This document shows positions 1 to 12,828 of a stretch of DNA of 64,000 bases, one piece after another. Below the pieces are notes generated by a model that saw only the letters and a list, made by a program, of their open reading frames with translations, searched no databases and was not told the DNA's origin. This DNA is from Ziziphus jujuba. Lineage: Eukaryota > Streptophyta > Magnoliopsida > Rosales > Rhamnaceae. Positions within the stretch are counted from its first letter, which is position 1; every line of letters begins with the position of its first letter. Location: the NCBI RefSeq assembly GCF_031755915.1, contig NC_083388.1, forward strand, positions 17,882,001 to 17,946,000. The letters run 5' to 3'. Made by a program: the position numbers and the translations under genes.

Positions 1-1267
1 TATTCATACTTCTTTTATATATAATATATACACATAATATATCAATGAAAATTAAATCTTTTTTTTATCCATTTTTGTTTTGCAAAAACCTAACAACACT
101 TATTCATAACCCAGTTTGAATAAATAGCTCATTAGTTGCTTAACATATTTGCAAAAGCGATGGCCGATAACAATAATATCAAGCCAAATAATTTTAAGTT
201 TTCTTTAGAACCAATTCTACTTTACTTCAAACAATACATAATAACATTTTACATCCTTGCTTTTTTTTTTTTTTTTTTAATATGCCAACTTTGTTAAAAA
301 GTTAAAAAATAATAATAATAAAGCGCAATTTAAGGTACCAGGAAAAAAGAAATGTATGGCCAAACGATATATATTTATATTTATGCTAAATCGTTTTGGA
401 TGCATTACTATCGGTGTCTCTTTATTTATTTAATTTGATTAAACTGGGAAGTTTTTTAAATTCATTAGCCCCATTTTTTATTTTTATGTTTTTTTTCCAA
501 CTCCAAGAAGCCACCTTGATAGCTGGATTCGCTGAGCAACCACCATTGGGACACGTCAACAAAATTCGAATGATCCAAAAATAAGAGTTTTTTTGGGAAA
601 AAAAGAAAAAAAGAAAAAAAGAAAAAGAAATATATGATTATGAGGAGGAGAGAAACAAACAGGTTTTTGTTATAGTTGTTTGCTTGCAGATTGCAATGGG
701 TGGCAAAAAGTCGGCCATTGCAACACTACCGCACAAATTCAAACCCTAAAATTATTTTTTTTTTGAAGGGGTTTTTGAATTATCCCTGAAATTTCAGAAA
801 AGAATTGCCGGTTTCTCTCTCTCTCTTTCCCATTCTTTTTTTTTTTTTTTTTTTGGTTGCCTGGGTCCATGGATTCTATACTCGGGTTTCGGTTTCCGTC
901 GAAATGTTCAAATTGGAACCCTAATTTCATGTTTGGTTGTCCAGAAATTGTCTGAAAGGGAAAAAAAAAAAAAAGAACAAAAAAACAAAAAAAACGAAGT
1001 AAAAGCTTTCAACATTTGAAATTTGCGAGTCTTTATGAAGGAGAGGCTTTACTTGATGCCACTCTTTGACTTCGTTGACGTGAGTTCTACTTATGTTTCT
1101 CGTGAACTGGAACAGCTTGTAAATCAAGATTCGAGGTTTTCCTTTTTCTTCAATTTTCTTTACGACCAAACACGGGGTAGTTAGTTGTTTTTCTTTTTTC
1201 TTTTTTTCTTCTTTTTTTCTTTGAATACAAGAAGAATCTCTTTTTTCGGAGATTGGGAGCGAAAGCA
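1..1267. other. Left flank, upstream region of the PPR gene
   Basis: No gene is supported here. The stretch is AT-rich, with poly-T and poly-A runs (261-278, 839-854, 960-974) and a CT run around 812-828. A telo-box-like AAACCCTAAA lies at 741-750 and an AACCCTAA at about 918-925. The last few hundred bases presumably hold the promoter and 5' leader of the PPR gene. The short open frames in it are low-complexity Lys/Phe-rich translations of A/T runs. Confidence 0.5.
741..750 (+). promoter_or_regulatory. Telo-box-like motif upstream of the PPR gene
   Basis: AAACCCTAAA, about 520 bases before the PPR start codon. Telo-boxes (AAACCCTAA) are common in plant promoters and leaders of housekeeping and organelle-related genes. 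The match is direct; the function is inferred. Confidence 0.3.
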
Positions 1268-4132
1268 ATGGACTCTGCTCATGGTTTTACTTCGTTGATC
1301 CAATTGGGCTTATCATCACCTTCTTCATCCTTTTCACTCCACCGGCATCCAATTTTCGCTCCTCCAATCTGCCAGAATCTCGCGGGAAGATTCTATCCTA
1401 GGGTTTGTCCCATAATCTATTGCAGACACCAAAATCCATACTTCATCGTCACAAAACAGAGTAAATTCCGAGAATTTAGGTTGTTCAAATCGGTTGAGTT
1501 GGACCAGTTTCTGACCAGCGACGATGAAGAGGAAATGGGTGAGGGTTTTTTCGAGGCAATTGAGGAATTGGAGCGGATGACGAGGGAACCATCCGATGTT
1601 CTTGAGGAAATGAACGAGCGGTTATCTGCCAGAGAATTGCAGCTTGTGCTGGTCTACTTTTCTCAGGAAGGTAGGGACTCATGGTGTGCACTAGAGGTGT
1701 TTGAGTGGCTTAGAAAAGAGAATAGGGTCGATAAGGAGACCATGGAGCTTATGGTTTCGATAATGTGTAGTTGGGTTAAGAAGCTGATTGAGGAGGAGCG
1801 TGATGTGGGTGATGTAGTTGACCTACTTGTGGACATGGATTGTGTTGGTCTGAAGCCAAGTTTTAGCATGATGGAGAAGGTGATATCTTTGTACTGGGAG
1901 ATGGGTGAGAAAGAGAGATCGGTTCTGTTTGTGAAAGAGGTTTTGAGACGTGGAATAGCTTGTTCGGAGGATGATGGAGATGGACACAAGGGAGGGCCTA
2001 CTGGATATCTTGCTTGGAAAATGATGGTAAGCTTCTTTTGATTCATTTCTAAATATTATGGTATTCAGTTTGTAGATACTCACTTCAAGATGCAGTTTTG
2101 GTTTGTTCTTGTATATAATGTAATGTAGATTGTAGAATGAGGCTTTTACTTCCTTATTGCTTGCTAACCTTAGATGAGATTGGTCTCGTGGATGATAATT
2201 TTTGTGCCATCTTCCACCACTGGTATTATATTTGTGGTTTGAAATTGATTTGATGTCCTGTGAATCGAATTAGAAGGCATTGCATGTAGTGCTTAATTCC
2301 TTTGTTATTGGATTTGTACTTGCTTGTTTCATATTGGCTGTAATAAATTTCATTTTGAATGTTGATCTTACTTGTTTCAAATTGAAATAGTGCTTGTATC
2401 CAATTGAAATAGTGGTAACAATACCTACCATGTTTCGGCCAAATGTGCATTATATAGATGAAATTGTAACATTTTATTTTTTGATAAATGAAATTCCATT
2501 ATGAAATTAAACTGCAAATGCATCAAAAACCAGCCAAATAAGCGCCCATCCCATAACTTTAGCCAAGAAAAAGAGAAAAGAAGCACCCATCCCACAATTT
2601 AAAAGACTTAAAATCTTACTGACAAAAAACACTAAGATGTTAACCAAATAAACAACATAGTGCTGGTAGGCGGCCCTTACTAACAGGGGAGTAACCTATT
2701 CAATTAACAGCTCTCAACTGAAATTAGACAAAAAGAGGAAGCTACCACCTTGCAGATTTTCTATTCATAGGTCATCCATAATCATTACCCAATAACGAAC
2801 AAGCAATTTCTCATCTTAATACCCTTTGTACTTTATGCACTTGATTCCACTGATTGCTAATATATATTGCAACTCTTCCATCCAAATTTTGTTAGATAAG
2901 AGTCAATGAAATATCTTGGAAGCAGTGGGACAAAAAGCCTTAAGGGGCAAAGAATGAAACCATGGAAGCTCACTGTTCTTAGCTTCTGTTTGGTGATTGG
3001 TAAACAAACTAGCAAATATCAGCTCTCATAAATCTCATACATGCAAAAGCTACTTTCAGAATTGAAATGGTCATGATTCTTAATTATGCTAGAAATATAT
3101 AACCTTGCAGTATGAGCCTCAGTATCAATCTACCCATGGTAGGATGACGATTCTTACTTGCCTGATATTTTATGTTAATCACAACATTGTTCAATTACTT
3201 AACCATTCTTAGCCTACTTGACTTTGAACATTTAGTTTTTTGGACAAATGTTTATAGATTTAAGTCACATGTTTTAAAATCTGTACATTTCTCGTTTTTT
3301 CTTTTTTTTCTTTTTTTGGAAGCTTATATGAATAAATATGTGCAATGTATTTCATCAGGCTGAGGGGAACTATATGGGTGCTGTCAAGTTGGTGGTCAAT
3401 ATAAGAGAATCTGGGTTGAAGCCAGAAGTTTACAGCTACCTCATTGCCATGACTGCTGTGGTTAAGGAGCTGAATGAATTTGCAAAAGCCTTACGCAAGT
3501 TGAAAGGTTTTGCAAAGGATGGGCTGGTAGCTGAAGTTGACACAGAAAATGCTGGGCTTATCAAGAAGTATCAATCAGATCTTCTAGCTGTTGGAGTACG
3601 CTTGTCCAATTGGATTACTCAAGAGGGAAGCTCTTCACTCTCTGGGGTGGTTCATGAAAGGCTCCTTGCCATGTATGTTTGTGCTGGTCGTGGACTTGAG
3701 GCCGAAAGACAATTATGGGAAATGAAACTTGTGGGTAAGGAAGCTGATGGGGACCTTTATGACATTGTTTTAGCCATTTGCGCATCCCAAAAGGAGGCTA
3801 GTGCCATAGCAAGGTTGCTCACTAGATTGGAGGCTACGAGCTCTCTACGCAAGAAAAAAAGCCTTTCATGGTTGTTAAGAGGTTATATTAAAGGGGGACA
3901 TTTCGATAATGCTGCAGAAACGGTATTTAAAATGCTTGATTTGGGTTTGCCTCCAGAGTATTTGGATAGGGCAGCTGTGTTGCAGGGTCTACGAAGGAGG
4001 ATCCATCGATCCGGTGGCTTAGAAACCTACCTCAAGCTTTGTAAGCGCCTTTCTGACAACAATTTGATCGGACCTTGTCTTCTATATCTGTATATAAAGA
4101 AATATAAGCTCTGGATCATAAAAATGATTTGA
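1268..4132 (+). CDS. Pentatricopeptide-repeat protein, At2g30100 type
   Basis: Two exons, 1268-2026 and 3359-4132, join in phase 0 (donor GTAAGC, acceptor TTTCATCAG) to give 510 residues. The open frame reaches slightly upstream, but the first ATG is at 1268. The Ser/Arg-rich, acid-poor N-terminus (MDSAHGFTSL...) looks like a plastid transit peptide. PPR-like helical repeats with the GLKP signature lie near residues 195-235 and again just after the exon junction (ESGLKPEVYSYL). The C-terminal part (CAGRGLEAERQLWEMK, KKKSLSWLLRGYIKGGHF, and the end LYIKKYKLWIIKMI) matches Arabidopsis At2g30100 as I recall it, about 514 residues. PPR proteins usually bind organellar RNA, but this one has few canonical repeats and no known target. 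In Arabidopsis it lies next to the ubiquitin-like LRR gene; here that gene is 41 kb away. Confidence 0.88.
2027..3358 (+). other. Intron of the PPR gene
   Basis: A 1332-bp GT..AG intron. It is AT-rich and contains no recognisable coding exon or transposon domain. Skipping it keeps the frame (LAWKMM then AEGNYMGAVK), as in the Arabidopsis homologue. Confidence 0.8.
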
Positions 4133-4348
4133 AGATATAATAGATGGTTAGATCAAGATATAATAGCACCTAGAACCTAATTTCTGGGTGCTTTTTGCAC
4201 GTTAATTTTGTACAGTTTTTGTATCGCTATTAGCAGTAAAGTTGTATGTGTGAACAATGTCCTGGGAAGACCAACCGAATTATGTAAAAATTGTTCTCCC
4301 ATGTATTGTTTATGAGATCGAATATTTGTATTTGCTACTGTAAACTGT

Positions 4349-4354
4349 AATAAA
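4349..4354 (+). terminator. Polyadenylation signal of the PPR gene
   Basis: AATAAA about 217 bases after the stop codon, in a T-rich context. It is a reasonable near-upstream element for 3'-end formation, but plant poly(A) signals are loose. Confidence 0.4.
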
Positions 4355-6247
4355 GCTTCAACATAATGTAACTATACTTGGTATGAATTGCGCAGTATGT
4401 TTTCAGTGTTCTCCATTTCCTCCTAGTTTACTCCTTGAATGCCTGTTTTATGGTGAACTGCAACCTGTACTAGGTAAAGCCAGATTACAGGAGCATAACG
4501 CTTTGCTGATGAAAAGCCAACTTACGAGGAAAATCCTTGAAGCTGCCATAATAATCTTTTATCTATTCATTTTGCCCCACTCATTATTCAGCTACAAAAT
4601 ACACATTATTTATCATATCTGCTTAAATATTAGGTGGTCAGAAATGGTTAGTCGGGCTTTCTTTATCCAGGCCATTCTTTATGGACCTTGAAGACCATTA
4701 ATATTATAATTGCGTTGGCATGGATTGGTTTGTAGGGTACAAAGATATCTTCTGAATTGCATTATTGGAGCTGGTGGTGAGATTTTTTAATGAGTGTTGC
4801 TACAGTCACTGAATTATTTAGCAGATTATGAATATAAGGAATCTTTTTTATTGAGTGGGTGCTATGGATGTTCACGTGTATATTATGTGATGTGTTATGA
4901 CTTTCAAATATTTTATGCACCTTATAATGGGGTTGTTAGGGAGCTGAAATTAGCTGACATTATTAATATGTTATCCATAAACCTGTAAAGACGTCCATTT
5001 TCGCATTAAATTCCCTGTGAAGTGTGAATTATATCTAACTTTTTGCGTTTCTTTGCATTGATTTCTCTGGTACACCATGATGTCTGACCTGATAGCATCC
5101 AAATGGACCAGCTTGAACCTGAATACTTATATGGACCCGATCACAGTTCAAAATTTTTAGGTTTTATTAATTTAATTTTTTTAAGAACCAATACCCCATT
5201 GAAGAATGAGTTATTGCCAAAGATAGTTGATTTGAATTATTTGGGTATGTAAAGCTAACAATTTGTTGTCAATGTGTTTGAATGGCAGAGCTTTGGTTGC
5301 CCGGTTGGCTGTGCATATAAGTTTAATAGGAATGTTTTCTTTGCATTCGTTTGGTTGATGTGCAATGAGCGCCCCGTAGTTCCTGGATTGCCAGCTGAAG
5401 AGAGGACAGCCATGTGCAGAAAAGCTAGGCATAACAATTTTTCATAATATTATATGCACACCCATTGGAAATAAAAATCAAGGTAGTTTGAATCTGAGTA
5501 ATGCTTCCTTCCATGATTGCATCTCTTTCAGTTTCAATGATTTTAAAAGGTATATTGAATGGAGGAATTTTCATCTCAAGAGAACCGACATGTTAGAATA
5601 CTATCAAGCATTAATTAGTTCATCCAATGGCTTATCACTTGCAACATAACCATCTCTTGTTTAACCAAATTAGCCATGTGGATAAGAAAATTATTCTCTC
5701 ATCTCAACATGTTTTGATATATAAAGAACTTAATTCCAATATTACATTATTATATTGAAAACTTATTAATATATCAAAGTTGTTAGATTGTTATTTGTCT
5801 AATTAGATTTTTAATTTAAAACATTAATCACATTTAATATTTAATACATTTTTTCAGTTTATGAAGAAACAAAGTGACATTAAGATGTAAAGAAATTATT
5901 ATATGAAGTTGTGTATATATGCAATATTAAATCGTATAAATTACTTTTAAGAAATTACTAACATTACATTGAAAACGGTTTCTTACTTCCATATATTGAT
6001 TTTATCATCCTTGCGTGTATGCATTTTAGGAAGCCTCGATTAAAAACAGAGTTTGGTTGTTTTCTTTAGATTTTGCAAATTGGCTTTGTAAGTATCAGAA
6101 GCAAACTGATAAAACGAAACAAACTGTTCAGAATGGTCACATGGGTTCCTTGACATGCCATCACATTTTCTTGGCACTATGCATTATACTACTCAGACCC
6201 CTGATTGGCATATATTCTTTTTCTTTTTCTTTCTTTCTTTTCTTTCC

Positions 6248-6286
6248 TTTTTTTTTTTTTTTTTTTTTTTGGGGGGGGGGGGGGGG
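6248..6286 (+). repeat. T23-G16 homopolymer tract
   Basis: Twenty-three T are followed directly by sixteen G. G16 can form G-quadruplex or slipped structures and is error-prone in sequencing, so the length should be treated as approximate. Confidence 0.8.
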
Positions 6287-8017
6287 AATTTTTTACTTCT
6301 CTTAATTTTTTGGTTGGAGATGGTGGGGTAGGTGTTGCAGAGGGTGGGGGAGTATATATTCTTGTTCTATCATTGTTTTTTTTCTAGATAAGGGCAACAA
6401 CTTGTAATAACCTCTAGCTTTCTTTAAATTATTAACTTCATTTTTTTTTCTTTTTTTTTTTTGGGTTTTTAATGAGTAATATTTTAGTCATCCAACTGTA
6501 GGGCAAAAGCTCCTCGTGGAAGAAAGACCACCATATATTTACAATTCAATCTTAGTTATTAAAAGGTGTACTTAGATCTAAGGCTTTGATTTCCTAACAT
6601 ATTCATATAATTTGGTGCATATGAACCTTTTTCATCCATAGACTATTTTTATTTTTTATTTTTTATTTTTTGGTTCCAATGTTGACTTATTCATGCATAT
6701 GCACAGATTCATTTATTATTTAGATTTGATTTTGTGTCTCCAAAGTTTTTAGAACTAGAGACCCTCATTGTTCCCTGGTGACAAATTGCAGAATCGTATA
6801 CGATTTTTTAGACTATTACTTATTACTAATAGTGACTGATTAAATACTAGTGGTTGCAATTATACATATGATAGTGAATCCCACATTAAAATTTTCTTAA
6901 AAGAAATTAAAAATAAATATTATACTTACAGCCAACGCATTGTTGGTAATTACATATTGAAGAATCTCTCAACTAATTGAATAAGAATATAATTCTAAAT
7001 TGGATACTATTTACATTTTTCTTTTTTTGAAAATAGTTAGTAAGCAAATTCATTGTTTTTTCTCATCTTTGTTTTTTTTATTGAAAAATTATTTTAACCT
7101 CGTTTTACAAATGAGGACGCAAATAATAGATTAAAAGTTTGGAAAATAATTATAAATTGAAGAAGTTGGCAAGGAAAAATGCTGCTCCTAGATTAAAGGG
7201 CAGGTTAGGTGTTTGATAAGACTCACAAACTAATTTTAGTTAGTGTTATTCACAACCTTACTCTATGTTCATGCCTTTGCTTAATATGCAATATCATTTC
7301 AATCCACCTTTTTAATTTATTTACTTATTTATTTTATTAGAAGCCAACAAACAAACAAAAATGGTGGTTTTTTATTTTTTATTAATATCTCAACTTAACC
7401 CACCTCTGTAATTAGTTTAATTGGCAATTAAGAATGAAGATAGCTTAACGAATAAAGTTTTGGGCTTGAGATAGCCTGATGAAAAAAAAAAAAAAAAAAA
7501 AAAAACTGTATTATAACGAGTTGACCGGCACACTTGAGTGGGTCCCACTTTACAAGAAATTGAGTACGTGGCATAAATGGAGTGGTTAATGATAGTGGGT
7601 TACTTGAACTGAAACTCTTTGATTTGGAGTGAGCCACCTAATCAACTGGAAATGGTTTCCGGTAACCAAAAACTCAATCCTTGGGGTGGAGGGGCTTTGC
7701 TTGCTTAAAGAATCTGTCCCCTCCCCATGAAAGAAAGTCCAAGAAAGATGCGAAAAGCATTTTCCTTTCTTATTTTCTCGAGAATCTAACGCCATATTGT
7801 ATGCTTATACTGGCTTAATAATACTCTACTTCACTACCATTGCCCTTTATCTCTCTTGGGCGAATTCTTTTTTTTTTTTTCCAAGGCCAGAGGTAAACCA
7901 TCCTCTCCTTCACTACTCTCTATTTTTATTCAACTTCGAAATTTTGATTTCAAACTGTTTGAAATTATATATGCATTGGATATATATTTCTCCGTAAAAT
8001 TATAAAAAATAAAAAAA

Positions 8018-11000
8018 ATGCGTGGTCTTAAGCTCCTAGACAGATTCAAGAGCGCTCAAGTTCACGCTTTTAGTCCCCCCGAAGCTTCCACCGGAAAAAC
8101 CCATGTTGGAGCGAGCAAAGCTAAGCTTAACAGTCACCTAATAAAATCTTTTGGGTCAAACTCAAAACCCAAATCGGCCAACTCAATCTCAGTCGCTGAA
8201 GCTCTTCTACTTCTACCTTATGGACTCCCTGCAACTGAACTCCTTGAGCCCACCATAGATGCTTACCTTAAGCCAGTCGATTTCGTCGATACCTTGGCCG
8301 ATTTCTATCGCCGCTTAGAGAGTTGCAAATCGCAGTCCCAGAAATCGTCTTTGTACGTCGAGCAGTACTCGCTCCTGCGTGGCGTCGGAGATCCGAAGCT
8401 GCTGCGCCGATGCCTCCGTGCAGCTCGGCAACACGCTGTGGATGTGCATTCCAAGGTTGTGCTCTCTGCGTGGTTGAGGTTCGAGAGGAGAGAGGATGAA
8501 TTTGTGGGTGTCTCGTCCATGGATTGTGGTGGGCATATCCTTGAGTGTCCTAAGGCTGCTTTGGTATATGGGTATGATCCTAATTTAAATTGTAATCGTT
8601 GCCAATGTGGTTTTGACTCTTCTGAGACAATTAATGTCCCGATCTTTAAGGAAAATGATTGTTCGCTTTTGGAGGAAAGTGATATTTCGTTTTCCATTGG
8701 TGATGAAGAAATCAATTGTGTCCGGTACAGAATAGCTGCTCTTTCAGGCCCATTTAATGCTATGCTGTATGGTAGTTTCAAGGAGTCGAAAATGATCAAC
8801 ATTGATTTTTCTCATAATGGGATTTCTGCCGAAGGGATGAGAGCTGTAGAGGTGTATAGTAGGACTGGTAGGTTGGACTCTTTCGGTCCAAAGGTTCTTG
8901 TGGAGTTGCTTTCCTTTGCGAATAGATTCTGTTGTGAGGAGATGAAGTCTGCCTGTGATGCTCATTTGGCTTCATTTGTTGGTACTGTTGAGGATGCATT
9001 GGTTCTTATTGAATATGGTTTGGAGGAGACGGCAAATCTTCTTGTAGCTTTCTGCTTGCAGGTTTTGCTGCGAGGGCTACCAGATTCTCTGTATAGTCCG
9101 AAGGTGATGAAATTTCTGTGTAGCTCCAAGACTAGGGAGAGATTGGCCATGTTGGGGCATGCTTCCTTCTTGTTGTATTATTTCCTTAGCCAGGTGGCTA
9201 TGGAGGAAAGCATGATCGACAACACAACCGTGATGCTGTTGGAGAGGTTAGGAGAGTGTGCAACGGAGAGGTGGCAAAAGGCGCTTGCAACGCACCAATT
9301 GGGTTGCATTTTGCTCGACAGAAGAGAGTTCAACGATGCCCAACGTTGTTTTGAGGAAGCTGCCAAGGCAGGTCATGTTTATTCATTTGCTGGTATTGCA
9401 AGAGCTAAGCACCATCAGGGGCAACAATATTCAGCCTATAAGTTGATGTGTTCCGTCATCTCCAAGGATAGACCAGCTGGGTGGATGTATCAAGAACGTT
9501 CTCTCTATAACATAGGGAAGGAGAAGGTTCAAGATTTAAGCAGTGCCACTGAATTGGATCCCACACTTTCTTTTCCATATAAATTTAGAGCTGTTGTCAA
9601 GGCGGAAGAGAAGCAAATTATGGCTGCCATTTCAGAGATTAACAAAATAATTGGGTTTAAGCTCTCACCTGACTCCCTCGAATTGCGGGCATGGTTCTTC
9701 ATTGCACTGGAAGATTATGAAAGCGCTTTAACAGATATCCGTGTCATATTAACTTTAGAACCCAATTACATGATGTTTCACGGCAAGGTTAGAGGGGATT
9801 ACTTGGTTGAGCTCCTAAGCCATCGAGTTCAACAACTGAGTCAGGCTGATTGCTGGATGTGCCTCTATGAGAGATGGTCTTCTGTCGATGACATTGGCTC
9901 TCTGGCTATCATTCATCAGATGCTGGAAAATAATCCTGTAAATAGCCTCTTGCGGTTTAGGCAATCTCTTCTTCTTTTGCGGTAAGTTTTTTCCAAATAT
10001 TGTTTTAGCTTTCTATCTTACCCACTGCGGTTTGTGTTGTTGTTGTTGTTTTATGTATGTATCTATATTTATGGGCCCTGACGTTCTTATCTCATTTCAG
10101 AAGTTCCTCATACTTCTATTTTAAGTATTATTTCTGATTTTCCGGAGACCCACTTAAGTTGCATGTTCTAATTGGTAGAAACCAAAATTCTCTTCTACAA
10201 CTTAGTTAACTCGTATCTGCTCATATCTGATTCTTCATATGTGTTTCTAAGAGGGGATTATATATCATCCCTTATCTGCGTCATTCTAATTGCTTGCATA
10301 TTGGTTAGATGAACTATATCTATTGTTAATCTATGACAAGGGTTATCTCTTGAATTGTACATTCAGTGCCATGACTACTTCATGTTAAATGTGGATGTCT
10401 TAGGTTAAATTGTCAGAAAGCCGCAATGCGCAGTTTGAGGTTGGCTAGAAACCATTCTAGCTCTGAGCATGAAAGGCTGGTCTATGAAGGATGGATTTTA
10501 TATGACACTGGCAATCGTGAAGAAGCTCTTTCTAGGGCTGAGAAGTCTGTTTCTATTCAGCGATCATTTGAAGCCTATTTCCTTATAGCTTATGCATTGG
10601 CAGACTCGAATCTTGATTCTGAATCATCATCTCATGTTATTGAACTTCTGAAGGAAGCTCTTAAATGTCCTTCAGATGGTCTGAGGAAAGGACAGGTGAG
10701 AATTATCTCTGCTTTGTTATTTGGTGGTATGATTCAATGCACTTTTGTGATCTTGCATTGTGATATATTGCAGGCGTTAAACAATTTAGGTAGTATTTAT
10801 GTGGATTGTAGTAATCTGGATCTGGCAGCAGAATGCTACATGAATGCCCTAGACATTAAGCATACAAGAGCTCATCAAGGGTTGGCACGTGTTTATCATT
10901 TAAAAAATCAACGGAAAGCTGCATATGATGAGATGACCAAGCTAATAGAGAAGGCACAGAATAATGCATCAGCTTATGAGAAACGGTCAGAGTACTGCGA

Positions 11001-11604
11001 CCGTGAGATGGCAAAAAATGATCTTGATATGGCATCAGAATTGGATCCACTGAGAACATATCCATACAGATATAGGGCAGCAGGTAATCTGATCCTTATC
11101 TCCCTTTTTTTGTTCCGTCTTGTTAGCTGTTCGTTTTATTGGCTTTTTTAATTTTTGTTATAATGGGGGTGGGGGTAATTCAAACTTGGAACCTTTGTCC
11201 AAAAAAATTGTAGCTTTGCTATTAGGCTGTTCCTGAGGGGGTGACTATGTCCTCTCCACCCCCTTCTACTAGGGTATTCATGTTGCATGCTTGCGTATTT
11301 CTTCTATCATTGTTATTTAAAAAAAGTCATCTGGTAAACCCAAAATTGAATTAATATGCCAAATTGCATGTCACCAGTCTTGATGGATGACCAAAAGGAA
11401 CATGAAGCTGTAGAGGAGCTTACAAAGGCCATAGCTTTCAGGCCTGACTTGCAGATGCTCCATCTTCGAGCTGCATTTTATGATTCCATGGGGGATGTCT
11501 TTTCTGCTGTACAAGATTGTCAAGCAGCTCTCGCCTTGGATCCCAACCACTCGGACACTCTTGATCTGTATAAACGAGCACGCAATTCAGCTATTAATGA
11601 ATGA
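8018..11604 (+). CDS. EOL2: ETO1-like protein (BTB-TPR CUL3 adaptor), EOL2 type
   Basis: Four exons, 8018-9981, 10404-10695, 10774-11083 and 11378-11604, join in frame to 930 residues; Arabidopsis EOL2 (At5g58550) is about 925. The N-terminus MRGLKLLDRFKSAQVHAF matches EOL2 better than ETO1, which has a long Gly-rich insert. A BTB domain spans about residues 222-320 (DISFSIGDEEINCVRYRIAA onward). TPR repeats start near 420 and continue to the C-terminus (ALNNLGSIYVDCSNLDLAAE; EAVEELTKAIAFRP). ETO1 and its paralogues link CUL3 ubiquitin ligase to type-2 ACC synthases through BTB and TPR regions respectively, and so restrain ethylene synthesis. I infer the same role here. The gene is convergent with the pseudokinase gene. 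All splice sites are GT..AG, and I see no break or missing segment. Confidence 0.93.
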
Positions 11605-12828
11605 CAAGTAATTCACCATATTTATGATGCTCTCCATATCAATATGTGGGATGTGGGATTTGTTGTGGCCAGTGCTGAGGGATGAAATCTTGGGGACTCC
11701 ATTCCTTAATCTAAAAATAATGTTCCAGAAATCAAGTTGTAAAGGTGGCAGGCAGGCAAAGTTGCCAAGCAAGGGGAAAGAAATGGGTCTGGGAAAAAAG
11801 GAGGAAGCATGGAGTTGGCATGTAGATATGGCATTGTAGATGGGATGGGGATAAATCAACAGTTTGCCAGCAAACTTTTAGACCACTTTAGTGAAAGGAG
11901 GTTATGCCACAAAAGAATCACGGCATTCTTATGTTCAACCTGGAGCATGGATTGAAGGTAGCTTTTTGTGTTGTAACTTATACCATGGTAAATTAAAAAT
12001 TGTATAAGCATCACCTTAGGCATCTTGTCAGAATTACAATTTAGATTACCATTCCTCTTGTACATGAACAAAGCCTTAAAAACAATCAAATCTCTTGTTT
12101 GTTTTTACAATATAGTTGCACTTTTCTTTCGTGCTGGTTAAAAGTCCTTTTCATGCCAGAAGAACATGGAAATTCTCTCCCCTATGATTGGGGTGATTGT
12201 CTCCAGTTATTGTGGACCTGTAGATTCAAACAAGCAAAAGTGATGCCACTGTCTTAGAAAATAAAAATGTCTGGTGGTAGACAGGCTCATCTTTTTCGCT
12301 TAGTCTGTATGGCAGACCCAGAATCAAATTCTCATAAGAAAGTCCAAAATGGTATTCTTTCTCAAATTCCACTTTCATCAAGAATCTGATTGCTTTAAAC
12401 AATAGTATGCCTCTTTTTATTTTATGCCAAACATGCTATGCCTCTAAAGAAGATAGGAAAAGATATAGGAAATGGAATGCTTTTGGAGGTTGTGAGGATA
12501 AAGCTGAGACAAGAATGGACAGAGAGAGACACCCAACATTTTAACTTTTAGAAACTAATAGTCAAAAACATTTTATTTGTTTCAGAATTATATTTCAACA
12601 TGGTAAAGTATAAACTTCCCACAGCCAGAGATATCATCTCCCCTTCTCAGTTATGTACAGAGATATCAGTGCCCTATCTTGCATTAAATACAAGCATATC
12701 TACCCTATACACTTTTGCAGCTATAATGGAAAAACAATCCAAAAAAAGAATCAACACACTCGAAGAAAACTTGTAAGTAGGTACATGAAATGGTCATAAA
12801 AAAAATTTGGAAGAGAGGCAAGGATTAA
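11605..12828. other. Convergent 3' intergenic region
   Basis: This lies between the 3' ends of the ETO1-like and pseudokinase genes and should hold both 3' UTRs. Short open frames here resemble nothing I recognise. No repeats or RNA genes were seen. Confidence 0.5.

Larger units (their letters stand above)
4133..8017. other. Intergenic region between PPR and ETO1-like genes
   Basis: The first ~250 bases are the PPR 3' UTR. The rest is AT-rich with short unsupported open frames, a T23-G16 tract at 6248-6286 and an A-run around 7482-7504. The last few hundred bases (T-rich, CT-rich) are probably the 5' leader and promoter of the ETO1-like gene. I see no conserved protein or RNA gene. Confidence 0.5.

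Noticed and set aside
4383..4691. 102-codon open frame after the PPR gene
   Set aside because: It lies beyond the likely poly(A) signal, has no recognisable domain, and its composition is that of AT-rich intergenic DNA.
8305..8802. 165-codon open frame antisense to the ETO1-like exon
   Set aside because: A shadow of a conserved coding exon; the sense strand has clear homology.
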